This document shows positions 20,245 to 29,564 of a stretch of 64,000 nucleotides of DNA, one piece after another. Numbering within the stretch: the stretch's first letter is position 1; each line of letters begins with the position of its first letter. The stretch covers positions 2,914,001-2,978,000 of the forward strand of contig NZ_CP049916.1 in the NCBI RefSeq assembly GCF_011578285.1, in the 5' to 3' direction. The position numbers were made by a program, and so were the translations under genes. Source of the stretch: Acinetobacter lanii (GTDB lineage: Bacteria > Pseudomonadota > Gammaproteobacteria > Pseudomonadales > Moraxellaceae). The notes under the pieces are model-generated. The model saw nothing but the letters and a program-made list of their open reading frames with translations. It did no database searches and was not told the DNA's origin.

Positions 20245-22539
20245 ATGTCTAACATGCAACTCGACTCATTACGGCGCATTGTCCAAGAGATTAATGCGTC
20301 AGTCAGTTTGCATGAGTCTTTAGAGATTATGGTCAATCAAGTCTCTAAAGCAATGCATGTTGATGTCTGCTCCATTTATTTATTGGATGAGCGAAATCAA
20401 CGTTTCGTGCTGATGGCGACTAAAGGCTTAAACCCTGATTCCGTGGGCAATGTGTCATTGCAACTCGGTGAGGGTTTGGTCGGTTTGGTCGGTCAACGTG
20501 AGGAAATTGTCAATATTGACAATGCCTTCAAGCATGAACGTTTTGCTTACTTCCCGGAAACAGGTGAAGAAGTCTATAACTCATTCTTGGGTGTGCCGGT
20601 CATGTATCGCCGTAAGGTGATGGGTGTATTGGTGGTTCAAAATACTGAACCTCAAGATTTTAGTGAAGCCGCTGAATCCTTCTTGGTGACCCTCTGTGCT
20701 CAGCTTTCAGGGGTGATTGCGCATGCCCATGCGGTCGGCAATATTGACGTCTTTCGTAAGCCCTCTAACTCTCCCAATTATAAAACTTTCCAAGGTTCGT
20801 CTGGTGCGGGCGGGATTGCGCTCGGTCGTGCCCTGATTCTCTATCCCCCTGCGGATTTGGCCGCCGTGCCTGACCGCGAAGCCGAAGACATCAGTGAAGA
20901 ACTGAAACTGCTCGATCAAGCTGTGGCTTCAGTGCGTGAAGAAATCAACTATCTTGATGAAAAGATGCAAGATTCTCTGATGTCGGAAGAACGTGCCTTG
21001 TTTAGTGTGTTCTTACGCATGTTGGATGAAAATGCCCTGCCTGCTGAAATCAAAGAATTGATTCGAGACGGCAATTGGGCACAAGGTGCCGTCAAGCATG
21101 TGATTGACCGTCATATCGCCTTATTTGCGCAGATGGAAGATGATTATTTACGTGAACGGGTCTCGGACTTAAAAGACCTCGGTCGCCGTATTCTAGCCTC
21201 GCTACAAGAAGCGGATTCGAGTCATCGTGAACTGAGTGCAGACAGCATTTTGGTCGGTGATGAAATCAGTACCGCCGCTTTGGTTGAACTACCCGTCGAT
21301 AAGATTGCCGCCATTGTGACATCAGAAGGTGCTGCTAACTCGCATATGGTGATTGTGGCGCGTGCACTCGGGATTCCAACCGTGGTGGGTGTTACAGAAC
21401 TGCCGGTCAATACCCTTGATGATGTCGAGATGATTGTAGATGCCTACCAAGGGCGGGTCTTTGTTAATCCACCACGTCGCTTGCGTCAGCGTTATAAAGA
21501 GATTCAAAAAGAAGAAGAACAGATCGCCAAAGATCTCAAACAATACGAAACCAAAGATGCGATCACCCCGGATGGTGTGGCGGTGCGTTTGTTTGTCAAT
21601 ACGGGTTTGATGATTGATGTGGTGCGTGGGGTACAGCGTGGTGCCAAAGGCGTCGGACTATACCGCTCTGAGATTCCCTTTATGCTGCGTGACCGCTTCC
21701 CCGGTGAAGAAGAACAGCGTGCCATTTATCGCCAGCAACTGAGTCACTTTGCCAATAAACCGGTGGTGATGCGAACGTTAGACATTGGTGCGGACAAAGA
21801 TCTGCCCTATTTCCAAATTGAGGAAGAAAATTCAGCCCTCGGTTGGCGTGGCATCCGCTTTACGCTGGATCATCCTGAAATTTTCTCTTCACAAATTCGC
21901 GCCATGCTCAAAGCCAGTATTGGGCTGAATAATTTACATATCTTGTTGCCGATGGTCACCAGTGTCAGCGAAGTTGAAGAAGCGCTATATTTGCTTGAAC
22001 GCGACTGGATTGCGGTTCAAGAAGAAGAACAAGTCAAAATCAATAAGCCAAAAATCGGCATTATGGTCGAAGTGCCGAGCGTGCTTCTACAAATTGGTGA
22101 GTTTGCTGAATTGGTGGACTTCTTCTCGGTGGGTTCCAATGACTTGATTCAATACTTATTGGCTGTAGATCGAAATAATCCGCGTGTGTCGAGTGTCTAC
22201 TCGCATTTCCACCCTTCGGTACTGCGTGCACTACAACGTTTAGTGCAAGAGTGTCATAAATATGACAAACCGATCAGTATTTGTGGGGAAATGGCAGGAG
22301 ATCCACTATCCGCGATTCTACTCATGGCGATGGGATTCAATACCCTGTCGATGAGTTCAAGTAATATTTTGAGAGTACGTAAAGCGATTTGTCATGTGCC
22401 GATGACGGATGCGGAAACCTTACTCGATGAAGTGGTCAAAATGAGTAATCCATTGATGGTAAAGAGTTGGATGGAATACTACTTTAAACATCATGGACTC
22501 GCAGATATGGTGAAATCGAATCGTTTGATTAGTATGTGA
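20245..22539 (+). CDS. ptsP: PTS-Ntr enzyme I (phosphoenolpyruvate-protein phosphotransferase)
   Basis: First protein of the nitrogen-related phosphotransfer chain, passing phosphate from PEP to NPr and then EIIA-Ntr. The 764 residues comprise an N-terminal GAF sensor domain (about 1-165), the EI N-domain and swivelling domain with phospho-His367 in AANSHMVIVAR, and the C-terminal PEP-binding barrel. The barrel shows YRSEIPFMLRDRFP, the RTLDIGADKDLPYF metal region and the SICGEMAGDP end. The GAF domain binds glutamine or 2-oxoglutarate in other species. An AGGGAGC ribosome binding site precedes the start. Confidence 0.97.
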   Translation: MSNMQLDSLRRIVQEINASVSLHESLEIMVNQVSKAMHVDVCSIYLLDERNQRFVLMATKGLNPDSVGNVSLQLGEGLVGLVGQREEIVNIDNAFKHERFAYFPETGEEVYNSFLGVPVMYRRKVMGVLVVQNTEPQDFSEAAESFLVTLCAQLSGVIAHAHAVGNIDVFRKPSNSPNYKTFQGSSGAGGIALGRALILYPPADLAAVPDREAEDISEELKLLDQAVASVREEINYLDEKMQDSLMSEERALFSVFLRMLDENALPAEIKELIRDGNWAQGAVKHVIDRHIALFAQMEDDYLRERVSDLKDLGRRILASLQEADSSHRELSADSILVGDEISTAALVELPVDKIAAIVTSEGAANSHMVIVARALGIPTVVGVTELPVNTLDDVEMIVDAYQGRVFVNPPRRLRQRYKEIQKEEEQIAKDLKQYETKDAITPDGVAVRLFVNTGLMIDVVRGVQRGAKGVGLYRSEIPFMLRDRFPGEEEQRAIYRQQLSHFANKPVVMRTLDIGADKDLPYFQIEEENSALGWRGIRFTLDHPEIFSSQIRAMLKASIGLNNLHILLPMVTSVSEVEEALYLLERDWIAVQEEEQVKINKPKIGIMVEVPSVLLQIGEFAELVDFFSVGSNDLIQYLLAVDRNNPRVSSVYSHFHPSVLRALQRLVQECHKYDKPISICGEMAGDPLSAILLMAMGFNTLSMSSSNILRVRKAICHVPMTDAETLLDEVVKMSNPLMVKSWMEYYFKHHGLADMVKSNRLISM

Positions 22540-22555
22540 TTGGAAATGCCTAGCT

Positions 22556-22735
22556 TTATGCGACCATTAAAAAAGGGAGATCATCATTTGCGTATCTCCC
22601 TTTTTTATGTTTGCTATAACCGCGTTTTGCATCTTTCTTTCGATCGATAAACACTTGGCTTTTATTGACCTCATGCATATGTTTTGCCACAAAGTTGTGA
22701 ACCACAACTTCTGGCAACGCTTTTTTCTTTGCCAT
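22556..22735 (-). CDS. 59-residue basic protein (DUF7230-like), convergent with ptsP
   Basis: A short minus-strand gene with an AAGGTGAT ribosome binding site 6-7 nt before ATG 22735. The product is Lys/Arg/His-rich (MAKKKALPEVVVHNFVAKHM at the start, FIDRKKDAKRGYSKHKK in the middle). The pattern LPEVVV-N-VAKH-N--QVF-DRKK-AKRGY-KHK recalls a small conserved protein of Pseudomonadales, function unknown; nucleic-acid binding would suit its charge. The last ten or so codons run through the ptsP terminator hairpin. Confidence 0.75.
   Translation of the reverse strand: MAKKKALPEVVVHNFVAKHMHEVNKSQVFIDRKKDAKRGYSKHKKGRYANDDLPFLMVA
22568..22606 (+). terminator. Intrinsic terminator of ptsP
   Basis: AAAAAGGGAGA...TCTCCCTTTTT with a 14-nt loop and a T-run. 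It lies inside the 3' end of the convergent small gene. Confidence 0.85.
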
Positions 22736-22937
22736 TTTTTATCACCTTAAGTATTACCCATCCTAGATGATGGGAATGCGATATTACGCTTTTTTGTACA
22801 TTTTACAAGCAAAATTTTATTCATATTTATCTGTCTGCTTTGATATAAAAAACATCTTTACTCTGCAATACAACAAAAAGGTAAAAGGGTGAAAGTATCA
22901 TCACATTCACCCTGATCTGTATTGGTTTGGATCTAAA

Positions 22938-24590
22938 TTAAGCTGCTAACACTCGATCTAAAATACGCTCTACATCAACCACTTTGGAATCTATCATCCC
23001 CACCACTTGACCATGAAAAGCTGCATAGCGGGTATTAATAAACGCCCTTGAGACAAACTCAGGCGCATACTGCTTGAGTAAAATGGCTTGCGCTAAGATC
23101 ACCAAACGACTGACCAAAGAACGCGCATTAAATTGTAATTCGTCTGCACTTAATGCACTAAACATATGAAATAAAGCCTGTAACTCTTGTTGCAATACAG
23201 GTTCTTGTGTCGCCACTTCAGCTAAGGATTTAAATAATACCTCAATGGATTCTCGATCACGTTGAATCGCTCGTAACACGTCAAGGCACATCACATTGCC
23301 TGAACCTTCCCAAATGGTATTCACCGGCGCTTCTTTAAAAATTCGCGCCATAATGCCATGATCGACATAGCCATTGCCCCCAAAGACCTCCATCATTTCA
23401 CCGGTCATTTCTACCGCACGCTTACACACCCAAAACTTGGCCGCAGGCGTCATAATGCGCTTCCATGCCAATGACAAAGCATCCTCATTTTCGTAGCAAT
23501 GCGCCAAATGAAAACTCAATTGCACCGCAGCTTCAGTTTCTAAAGCCAAATCGGCAAGCACCGCTTGCATCAGCGGTTGCTCAGCCAGTTTTTTCCCAAA
23601 AGCTTTGCGCTGACGGGTATATGCGACACACTGCACCAATGCCTGACGGAGCATCGCACTTGAACCGACTGAACAGGTCAAACGGGTATAGTTTGCCATT
23701 TCAATAATGGTCGGAATGCCACGCCCCGCCTCCCCGATCATGATTCCCTGTGCTTCTTTAAACTCCACTTCAGAGCTTGAGTTACTGCGATTCCCGACTT
23801 TATCTTTTAAGCGCTGAATATGAATATTATTTTTGGTGCCATCCTCCAACCAACGTGGCACAAAGAAACAGGCCAAGCCATCTTGTTCAGTTTTCGCGAC
23901 CACCAAATGCGCATCGCACATCGGCGCGGAGAAAAACCATTTATGTCCAGTCAGTAAATAGGCTTTGCCCCGACCTGCTTCATCCACAGGCACAGCGACC
24001 GTTTCATTGGCACGGACATCAGACCCGCCTTGTTTTTCGGTCATGCCCATGCCCATCCAAATCGATTTCTTCTGGGCAATGGGTAGGTCACGTTCGTCGT
24101 ATTCAGTTGAAAGTAGCTTATCGCCAATTTTATGCCAAAGCTCAGGCTCTTTTTGAATGAGCGGGATACTGCCTAGGGTCATGGAGTTTGGACATAAGTT
24201 GCCACATTCCACTTGACCACTCAAATAAAACTTGGCTGCCCAATCCACCCATCCGGCTTGTTGCGTGAAAATCGAAAAGGGATGCGCATGCACCGCATAT
24301 TTACGGTTCAGTGCCATCCATTTATGCCACGACGGATGAAATTCGATGAAATCTTGACGGCGTCCTCGGGCATCGAAGGCATGTAAAATGGGCGTATGTT
24401 TATTGGCTAAATCGGCATGTTGATAGGCCTCGGCTGTACCGACCGCATGACCGAATTCTGATAAATGTGCTTGATTTCGGCTGCCGTATCTTTGCAAAAT
24501 TTCCTGTAAAACCACGTCACCATCAAATAAATTATAATCGCTTAATTCATCGAATTGATTGGAAATTTGGTGGGTCGCCCATGCTGTCAT
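22938..24590 (-). CDS. aidB: AidB-like acyl-CoA dehydrogenase-fold flavoprotein
   Basis: A 550-residue protein. The N-terminus (HQISNQFDELSDYNLFDGD, then the FHPSWHKWM segment near residue 82-91) follows the AidB pattern. The acyl-CoA dehydrogenase core shows MGMTEKQGGSDVRANET (about 181-197) and the FAD-region motif EVFGGNGYVDHGIMARIFKE (about 395-415). E. coli AidB belongs to the adaptive response to alkylation and binds DNA through a C-terminal domain. Acinetobacter homologues may instead act on acyl-CoAs, and I cannot decide. It stands alone. Confidence 0.8.
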   Translation of the reverse strand: MTAWATHQISNQFDELSDYNLFDGDVVLQEILQRYGSRNQAHLSEFGHAVGTAEAYQHADLANKHTPILHAFDARGRRQDFIEFHPSWHKWMALNRKYAVHAHPFSIFTQQAGWVDWAAKFYLSGQVECGNLCPNSMTLGSIPLIQKEPELWHKIGDKLLSTEYDERDLPIAQKKSIWMGMGMTEKQGGSDVRANETVAVPVDEAGRGKAYLLTGHKWFFSAPMCDAHLVVAKTEQDGLACFFVPRWLEDGTKNNIHIQRLKDKVGNRSNSSSEVEFKEAQGIMIGEAGRGIPTIIEMANYTRLTCSVGSSAMLRQALVQCVAYTRQRKAFGKKLAEQPLMQAVLADLALETEAAVQLSFHLAHCYENEDALSLAWKRIMTPAAKFWVCKRAVEMTGEMMEVFGGNGYVDHGIMARIFKEAPVNTIWEGSGNVMCLDVLRAIQRDRESIEVLFKSLAEVATQEPVLQQELQALFHMFSALSADELQFNARSLVSRLVILAQAILLKQYAPEFVSRAFINTRYAAFHGQVVGMIDSKVVDVERILDRVLAA

Positions 24591-24731
24591 TGTGTACGTC
24601 CTATACCTAACATGATCTTAATTTGAGCACAGTATACCCTGCAATATGTTTAAAAAAACACCTACACAAACAAAATCAGCTCAATGAGCTAAGCACCTTA
24701 GATATAGGTGAGGAACTGTATATTGAGGCAT

Positions 24732-24757
24732 AAAAAAACCACCATTCCGGTGGTTTT
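24732..24757 (-). terminator. Intrinsic terminator of the CDF-MBL unit
   Basis: AAAACCACC/GGTGGTTTT around a 5-nt loop. On the minus strand the hairpin is followed by seven T. Confidence 0.85.
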
Positions 24758-24807
24758 CGACGTGAACTAAAGGCGGTTTATTGGATTGGATTTAACTTGA
24801 TTTTATT

Positions 24808-25932
24808 TTAAACAATCAAACGTCGACCTTCACGAATACAATAAAATGGATTCATCAGTTTTGAGCTATTTTTCATCGCATCATGCAAATCTTTTTCCGG
24901 CTGATCTCGCTCTTCATCGGTCAGTTGAAAAGTTCGATAATGAATCGCCAAAGAACGTCGAGCTTGCAGATCAATATGCGCTTGAAATGCATCTTGCGGG
25001 TTCATGTGCATATAGCGCATCAGTTCACGCGGTTCATACGCACCAATCGGCAACAGTGCAATGCGAGGACTGCCAAAGCGTTTTTGAATCTCTTTAAAGT
25101 GTGGCGAGTAACCGGTATCGCCTGCAAAGAAACAATGTCCATGTTCAGAGACAATAGAAAATCCGCCCCACAGTGCTGCATTTTGATCACGCAAGCCACG
25201 TCCCGAACCATGTTGTGCTGGGGTATAGACAATTTTTAAATTGTGCATCAATGCCGACTGCCACCAATCCATTTCAATCACATGAAACTCTTTGGGCAAA
25301 TAGTAGTGGTTGCCCAAACCGGTATAGATCGGCATGGCAAACTTTTGATGCAACCATTTTAAAGTCGCAAGATCCATATGATCATAATGATTATGGCTGA
25401 GCAGCACCGCATGAATCCGTGGTAAGTCCTCTAAGGCAATGCCTGCCGGAATCACACGTTTAGGGCCACGCCCTTGTTTTGGACTGACATGCTCAGCCCA
25501 CACCGGATCGGTTAAAAAGTTATACGGACCGATTTGTATCAGCACGCTGGCATGACCCACAAACCAGACTTGCCAATCACTGAGTTCTGCATGTGGTCGT
25601 TCTTCAGGTAAGGCTTTTTTCAAAGCAAAAAATTCGTGTTGCTCTTTTTGAAAGTCACCGGTCCAGGTATTCGATTTACGTGCCATTAACCATTTAAACA
25701 AATTCCAGCGGCGTGAACCTTCTGGTGGTGGCAGCAGATTGCTAAAACCCTCACCGGTATGATGATCGGTGGCAATAAAGTGAAATTTGGGCTTGGACCA
25801 TGTGTGTGCAACACAGTCTGCCGTTTTCAATTGATAGTGCTTGGCAAACTTTTGCTCTAACATTTTTTTTGATGTCTGATTGATCGACACGGCATGCTGA
25901 TCAATCGGATCGATTTCACTCAATTTTGGCAT
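24808..25932 (-). CDS. MBL-fold metallo-hydrolase (UlaG/NAPE-PLD-like)
   Basis: A 374-residue metallo-beta-lactamase-fold protein. The metal motif HNHYDHMD is intact near residue 178, with further ligands in FAGDTGYS (about residue 266) and near the C-terminus. The arrangement (LTDPVWAEHVSP, HYYLPKEF, IHYRTFQLTDEE) resembles NAPE-PLD-like and lipid-phosphodiesterase-like members. I start at ATG 25932, two bases after the CDF stop, rather than at TTG 25968, which would overlap the CDF gene. It is co-transcribed with the CDF transporter, which may reflect metal supply or homeostasis. Confidence 0.8.
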   Translation of the reverse strand: MPKLSEIDPIDQHAVSINQTSKKMLEQKFAKHYQLKTADCVAHTWSKPKFHFIATDHHTGEGFSNLLPPPEGSRRWNLFKWLMARKSNTWTGDFQKEQHEFFALKKALPEERPHAELSDWQVWFVGHASVLIQIGPYNFLTDPVWAEHVSPKQGRGPKRVIPAGIALEDLPRIHAVLLSHNHYDHMDLATLKWLHQKFAMPIYTGLGNHYYLPKEFHVIEMDWWQSALMHNLKIVYTPAQHGSGRGLRDQNAALWGGFSIVSEHGHCFFAGDTGYSPHFKEIQKRFGSPRIALLPIGAYEPRELMRYMHMNPQDAFQAHIDLQARRSLAIHYRTFQLTDEERDQPEKDLHDAMKNSSKLMNPFYCIREGRRLIV

Positions 25933-25934
25933 AA

Positions 25935-26873
25935 TTAATCTAAACGCCCTTTCATTCGTTCTAGCCAAACCTGCTTCGTTTGCGGTTTGATAAATAAGGC
26001 CACAATTTCAGGATGAATGTTCTTAATTTCTTGTTCAATCCGATTGACACACAGTTCAATCTCATCTGAGGTCAAATTGTCTTTAAACTCTAAACTCAGT
26101 GAGGCAATCACTTGATGTGCACCCATCTGCTCAGTCAACACCCCATTGGCAGAAAAAACTGCAGGGTCTTGTTGCGCAATCGCAATCACATTATGCCGTA
26201 ACTGCGGATCGGCAGTTTCACCGAGCAATAAGCCTTTGGTTTCTTTGCCGAGTAAAAATGCTGAAATCGCCAACACCACACCAATTAAAATCGAAGCCAC
26301 ACCATCAAGCACCGGCATATTTAAGCTATGCGCCAGAAAAATCCCGATTAAGGCAATAAAAAGACCAATCAAAGCGGCAGAATCTTCAAACAATACGGTA
26401 AATGTCGTCGGGTCTTTACTGCGTCGAAAGGCTTCAAAGTAGCCCATACGCCCTTTGCTTTTCCGAAAAGATTTAAGTGCAATAAACCAAGAGGTGCCTT
26501 CACATAAAATCGCAATCAGCAACACCACATAACTGACCATCGGAGATGACATTTCTTCAGGCTGACGAATGTGTTGTATCCCCTGATAAATCGACACAAT
26601 TGAGCCGAGCGCAAACACCATCAGTGCCACGATGAATGCCCAAAAGTACAGCTCACGCCCATAACCAAATGGATGTTGTGAATCCCCCGGTTGTTGCGAT
26701 TTCTTTAATCCATACAACAACAAAATTTCATTGAGTGTGTCGACCACCGAGTGAATCGCTTCACTGAGCATTGCTGAACTGTTGGTGATATAAGCGGCAA
26801 CAAACTTCACTGCTGCAATCGCTAAATTTCCAAACAATGCTGCGTAAACGACAATCTTGTTAGAATCTGACAT
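25935..26873 (-). CDS. Cation diffusion facilitator (SLC30A9-like) transporter
   Basis: A 312-residue inner-membrane protein with about six helices and a cytoplasmic C-terminal domain. The CDF signature SSAMLSEAIHSVVDTLNEIL lies near residues 32-51, with its His and Asp as expected metal ligands. HPFGYGRELYFWAF follows the second helix, as in the ZNT9-like branch. CDF proteins export Zn2+ or similar divalent cations by proton antiport. It is the first gene of the CDF-MBL unit. Confidence 0.88.
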   Translation of the reverse strand: MSDSNKIVVYAALFGNLAIAAVKFVAAYITNSSAMLSEAIHSVVDTLNEILLLYGLKKSQQPGDSQHPFGYGRELYFWAFIVALMVFALGSIVSIYQGIQHIRQPEEMSSPMVSYVVLLIAILCEGTSWFIALKSFRKSKGRMGYFEAFRRSKDPTTFTVLFEDSAALIGLFIALIGIFLAHSLNMPVLDGVASILIGVVLAISAFLLGKETKGLLLGETADPQLRHNVIAIAQQDPAVFSANGVLTEQMGAHQVIASLSLEFKDNLTSDEIELCVNRIEQEIKNIHPEIVALFIKPQTKQVWLERMKGRLD

Positions 26874-27215
26874 GTATTGTCCCGTTTTTTATATTCAAGC
26901 AATCAGCAAAATCATGGATTTGCTTAGCATCGCTATGCACGACCATATTAGCGAACTACGATACAACGATCTTTTACTCTTTTGTTGTTTTTCACCGTAG
27001 TTTGAGTCATTTATAACCAAAATATGGCTTTAGCTAAAAAGTCTTTTTTATCGTGCTTATATATCGCGCGACTCAATACCAAAAGCGCCGAGGAAAGGGC
27101 TAATGTCACAGTACTGATTAAGGTTGAGTCCTGATCTAAATCTTTAAAATTCAATCACTGCCCTGCTCTGATCTATTTTTATCGCGCATCATGTCACTCG
27201 GTTTAAAATAATAAT
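26874..27215. other. Intergenic region, nothing supported
   Basis: About 340 bp with only a 36-codon frame (27024-27134) that lacks a ribosome binding site. Presumably it holds the CDF promoter. Confidence 0.4.
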
Positions 27216-28124
27216 CTAAGCTTTTTTTGAAAAGTAGTTCTGTTTCCACTCTTTCCAAAAATACATCACGATGCCCAACATCACCACCCCAATGCCTAAA
27301 ATCGCATTAGGACTGATATGCTCATGATTGAGCGTTGCGCCCAAGATCAAGGCAATGATCGGTGTCATGACATTACTCAGTGACACGGTCGAAGCGGCTA
27401 AACGACGAATCAACCAGAAATAACACAGCATCGCCACAATCGATGACATGACCAAGGTAAAGCCAAACCCAATCCATGCCTGTGTGCTTGGCATATGGGT
27501 CGGGAAATGTTGCCAAATAAAGGGGATCATGAAAACTGAACCCAATGCGGAAACCAACAATGACCCTGTGGCTTGCGACATCGGTTTAAGGGGAGCATTA
27601 ATCTGTTTCACCCAGAAGATGGAACTGATATATGACACCATGCTGATCAGCATCAGTACAATCCCGATTGGATTGACTTTCGATTCAGCAGATTCAGCAA
27701 AAACAAAACTTAAACCTGCTACTGCAACCGCCATACCCAACCACTGTAAAGCCACCAACTTATGGGTCTTTAAAATCACATGTCCAATCAAACCTGCAAT
27801 CAAAGGGGAAAATCCAAAGATGAGCGCCATTAAACCTGACGTCAAATAGTTCGCTGCCAAATAGATAAAAAGTTGTGCCCCAATCAGATTCAAGCTGCCT
27901 GCCACATAGCTTTTTAAAGATGTTGAGTCATAAGGCAAAGGATTGCGCATGATGGCCAACAACATCAGTGCAATCACTGAAGCGCCAAAGTATCGAATCA
28001 CCAAGACCCACATCGGATGGACTTCTTGTACGCTCCAGACAATCGCTAAAGGTGTGGTGGCCCAAATCAGCACCAAAAGCATGTAAATGCTTGCCGTAAC
28101 AGGTAGAGAGGATTTTGCAGTCAT
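27216..28124 (-). CDS. EamA/DMT-family permease
   Basis: A 302-residue protein with about ten hydrophobic helices in two EamA repeats, the drug/metabolite transporter fold. The repeat features are visible (LIWATTPLAIVWSVQEV at the first helix, SIFWVKQI at the start of the second half). It probably exports or imports a small metabolite; the substrate is unknown. ATG 28124 is chosen because AAAGGA precedes it at the right distance, whereas the ATG at 28148 has no such site. Confidence 0.85.
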   Translation of the reverse strand: MTAKSSLPVTASIYMLLVLIWATTPLAIVWSVQEVHPMWVLVIRYFGASVIALMLLAIMRNPLPYDSTSLKSYVAGSLNLIGAQLFIYLAANYLTSGLMALIFGFSPLIAGLIGHVILKTHKLVALQWLGMAVAVAGLSFVFAESAESKVNPIGIVLMLISMVSYISSIFWVKQINAPLKPMSQATGSLLVSALGSVFMIPFIWQHFPTHMPSTQAWIGFGFTLVMSSIVAMLCYFWLIRRLAASTVSLSNVMTPIIALILGATLNHEHISPNAILGIGVVMLGIVMYFWKEWKQNYFSKKA

Positions 28125-28270
28125 AGATTCCTTTGGAGGCTGGATCAATCATTACATCGGGAAACGGCACTAGCATCTCAATTTAATCCAATACATGCTA
28201 TTGGACCTAAGACACAAGCCGACTCAAGATAAAACTCAATCACAGCACTATACGCTGATCGAAAAGGCAT

Positions 28271-28303
28271 AAAAAAACAGACCTGAGTTGCCTGAGGTCT
28301 GTT
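28271..28303 (-). terminator. Intrinsic terminator of the hca-type operon
   Basis: AACAGACCT (28276-28284) pairs with AGGTCTGTT (28295-28303). On the minus strand the T-run follows, just after the reductase stop. Confidence 0.85.
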
Positions 28304-28318
28304 CTTGGATTTAGCCGC

Positions 28319-29560
28319 TTACTTTACAAGCTTACGTAAGTCTTGGCTTAAATCTAAATATTTGTCCGCTTCAAAAGGCGCATTTTTGCTGATCAGCTTT
28401 TTCAAATGACGCATTTCTTTGGCTGCATTGACAGTGATACCGCCGACGATAATACCGCCTGTTACACCAAACATCACAAATGAATTGTCTGCGCCTTTAG
28501 CCGCATCCATCTCACCACGAATTTCCCATGTTTGCGCAGTCATATCACCGACAAATTGGAAATTCAGATCCAATTGATCAGTCCAGAACCATGCTGGATT
28601 TGGCGTTGGATGTTCTACACCCATAATATGGCGTGCAAAAATCCCGGCTTGAAGATTGGCATTTTCCCAAGTTTCTACACGACGGTGATTACCACAGTCA
28701 CGCAGTTGAGTGGCAACGTCACCTGCTGCATAAATATCAGGGTTTGACGTCTGGCAGTTGTCGTTGACTTTAATGGCAACATCGACATCCAAACCAGCAT
28801 CCACTGCAAGTTGTACATTCGGTACGATACCAATACCGTAAACCACTGCATCAGCTCGTAGCTCTTCACCAGTCGCCAAAGTCACTACAACTTCTTCACC
28901 ATCTAAACGACAATTAGCGATCGACGTTGAAAGACGAACATCCACACCTTTAGCACGATGTTGCTCAAGCAAGAACTGACTTAAAATAGCAGGTGAAGTA
29001 CGTCCCATCACCATTGGACCCATTTCGATCACAGTCACTTCGCATTCTTTAAAGCGCGCAGATGATGCAAGCTCAAGACCAATCACACCACCACCGATCA
29101 AAATCAAACGGCGACCCGGTTGTAGTACAGGAACCAACGCTTGTGAATCTTCAAGATTACGTAAAGTGTAAACGTGTTTACCCAAGGCATCGAAGTTCGG
29201 TAAACGACGTGCAGCACCGCCGGTTGCAATCAGCAACTTGTCATAAGCAATCACATCGCCATTTTTCAGTTCAACGTGATGTTGTTCTGGGTTAATTTTG
29301 ACAACACCGTTACCACGAATCACCTCAACACCTAACTCTGCCAGTTTCTGTTCTGACAAAATTTCGATTTTGGTTTCGGCAGGTTTCAGAATCACGTCTT
29401 TAGACAAAGGTGGGCGTTCATATGGCAAGTGTGTTTCATCACCCACCAAAATGATTTTACCTTCATACTTGTTGCCACGAAGTTCTAAAATGGCGCTCGC
29501 GCCAGCCTGACCTGCACCTACAATAACGATGGTTTCGATGTTGCTCATGCTGTTGCCCAT
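28319..29560 (-). CDS. hcaD: Ferredoxin reductase component of the ring-hydroxylating dioxygenase
   Basis: Transfers electrons from NADH through FAD to the Rieske ferredoxin of the dioxygenase. The 413 residues contain the FAD motif VIVGAGQAGASAILELRG (about 12-29), the NAD motif LIGGGVIGLELASSA (about 150-165) and the second FAD site (YAAGDVA, about 280). It is closest in style to HcaD/BphA4. It is the last gene of the operon, 4 nt after the extradiol dioxygenase gene, with AAAAGG before ATG 29560. Confidence 0.9.
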   Translation of the reverse strand: MGNSMSNIETIVIVGAGQAGASAILELRGNKYEGKIILVGDETHLPYERPPLSKDVILKPAETKIEILSEQKLAELGVEVIRGNGVVKINPEQHHVELKNGDVIAYDKLLIATGGAARRLPNFDALGKHVYTLRNLEDSQALVPVLQPGRRLILIGGGVIGLELASSARFKECEVTVIEMGPMVMGRTSPAILSQFLLEQHRAKGVDVRLSTSIANCRLDGEEVVVTLATGEELRADAVVYGIGIVPNVQLAVDAGLDVDVAIKVNDNCQTSNPDIYAAGDVATQLRDCGNHRRVETWENANLQAGIFARHIMGVEHPTPNPAWFWTDQLDLNFQFVGDMTAQTWEIRGEMDAAKGADNSFVMFGVTGGIIVGGITVNAAKEMRHLKKLISKNAPFEADKYLDLSQDLRKLVK

Positions 29561-29564
29561 AGTA

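Noticed and set aside
25933..25968. TTG start making the MBL gene overlap the CDF gene
   Set aside because: ATG 25932 lies two bases after the CDF stop and gives a normal N-terminus.
27024..27134. 36-codon frame in the gap upstream of the CDF gene
   Set aside because: No ribosome binding site and no recognisable protein.
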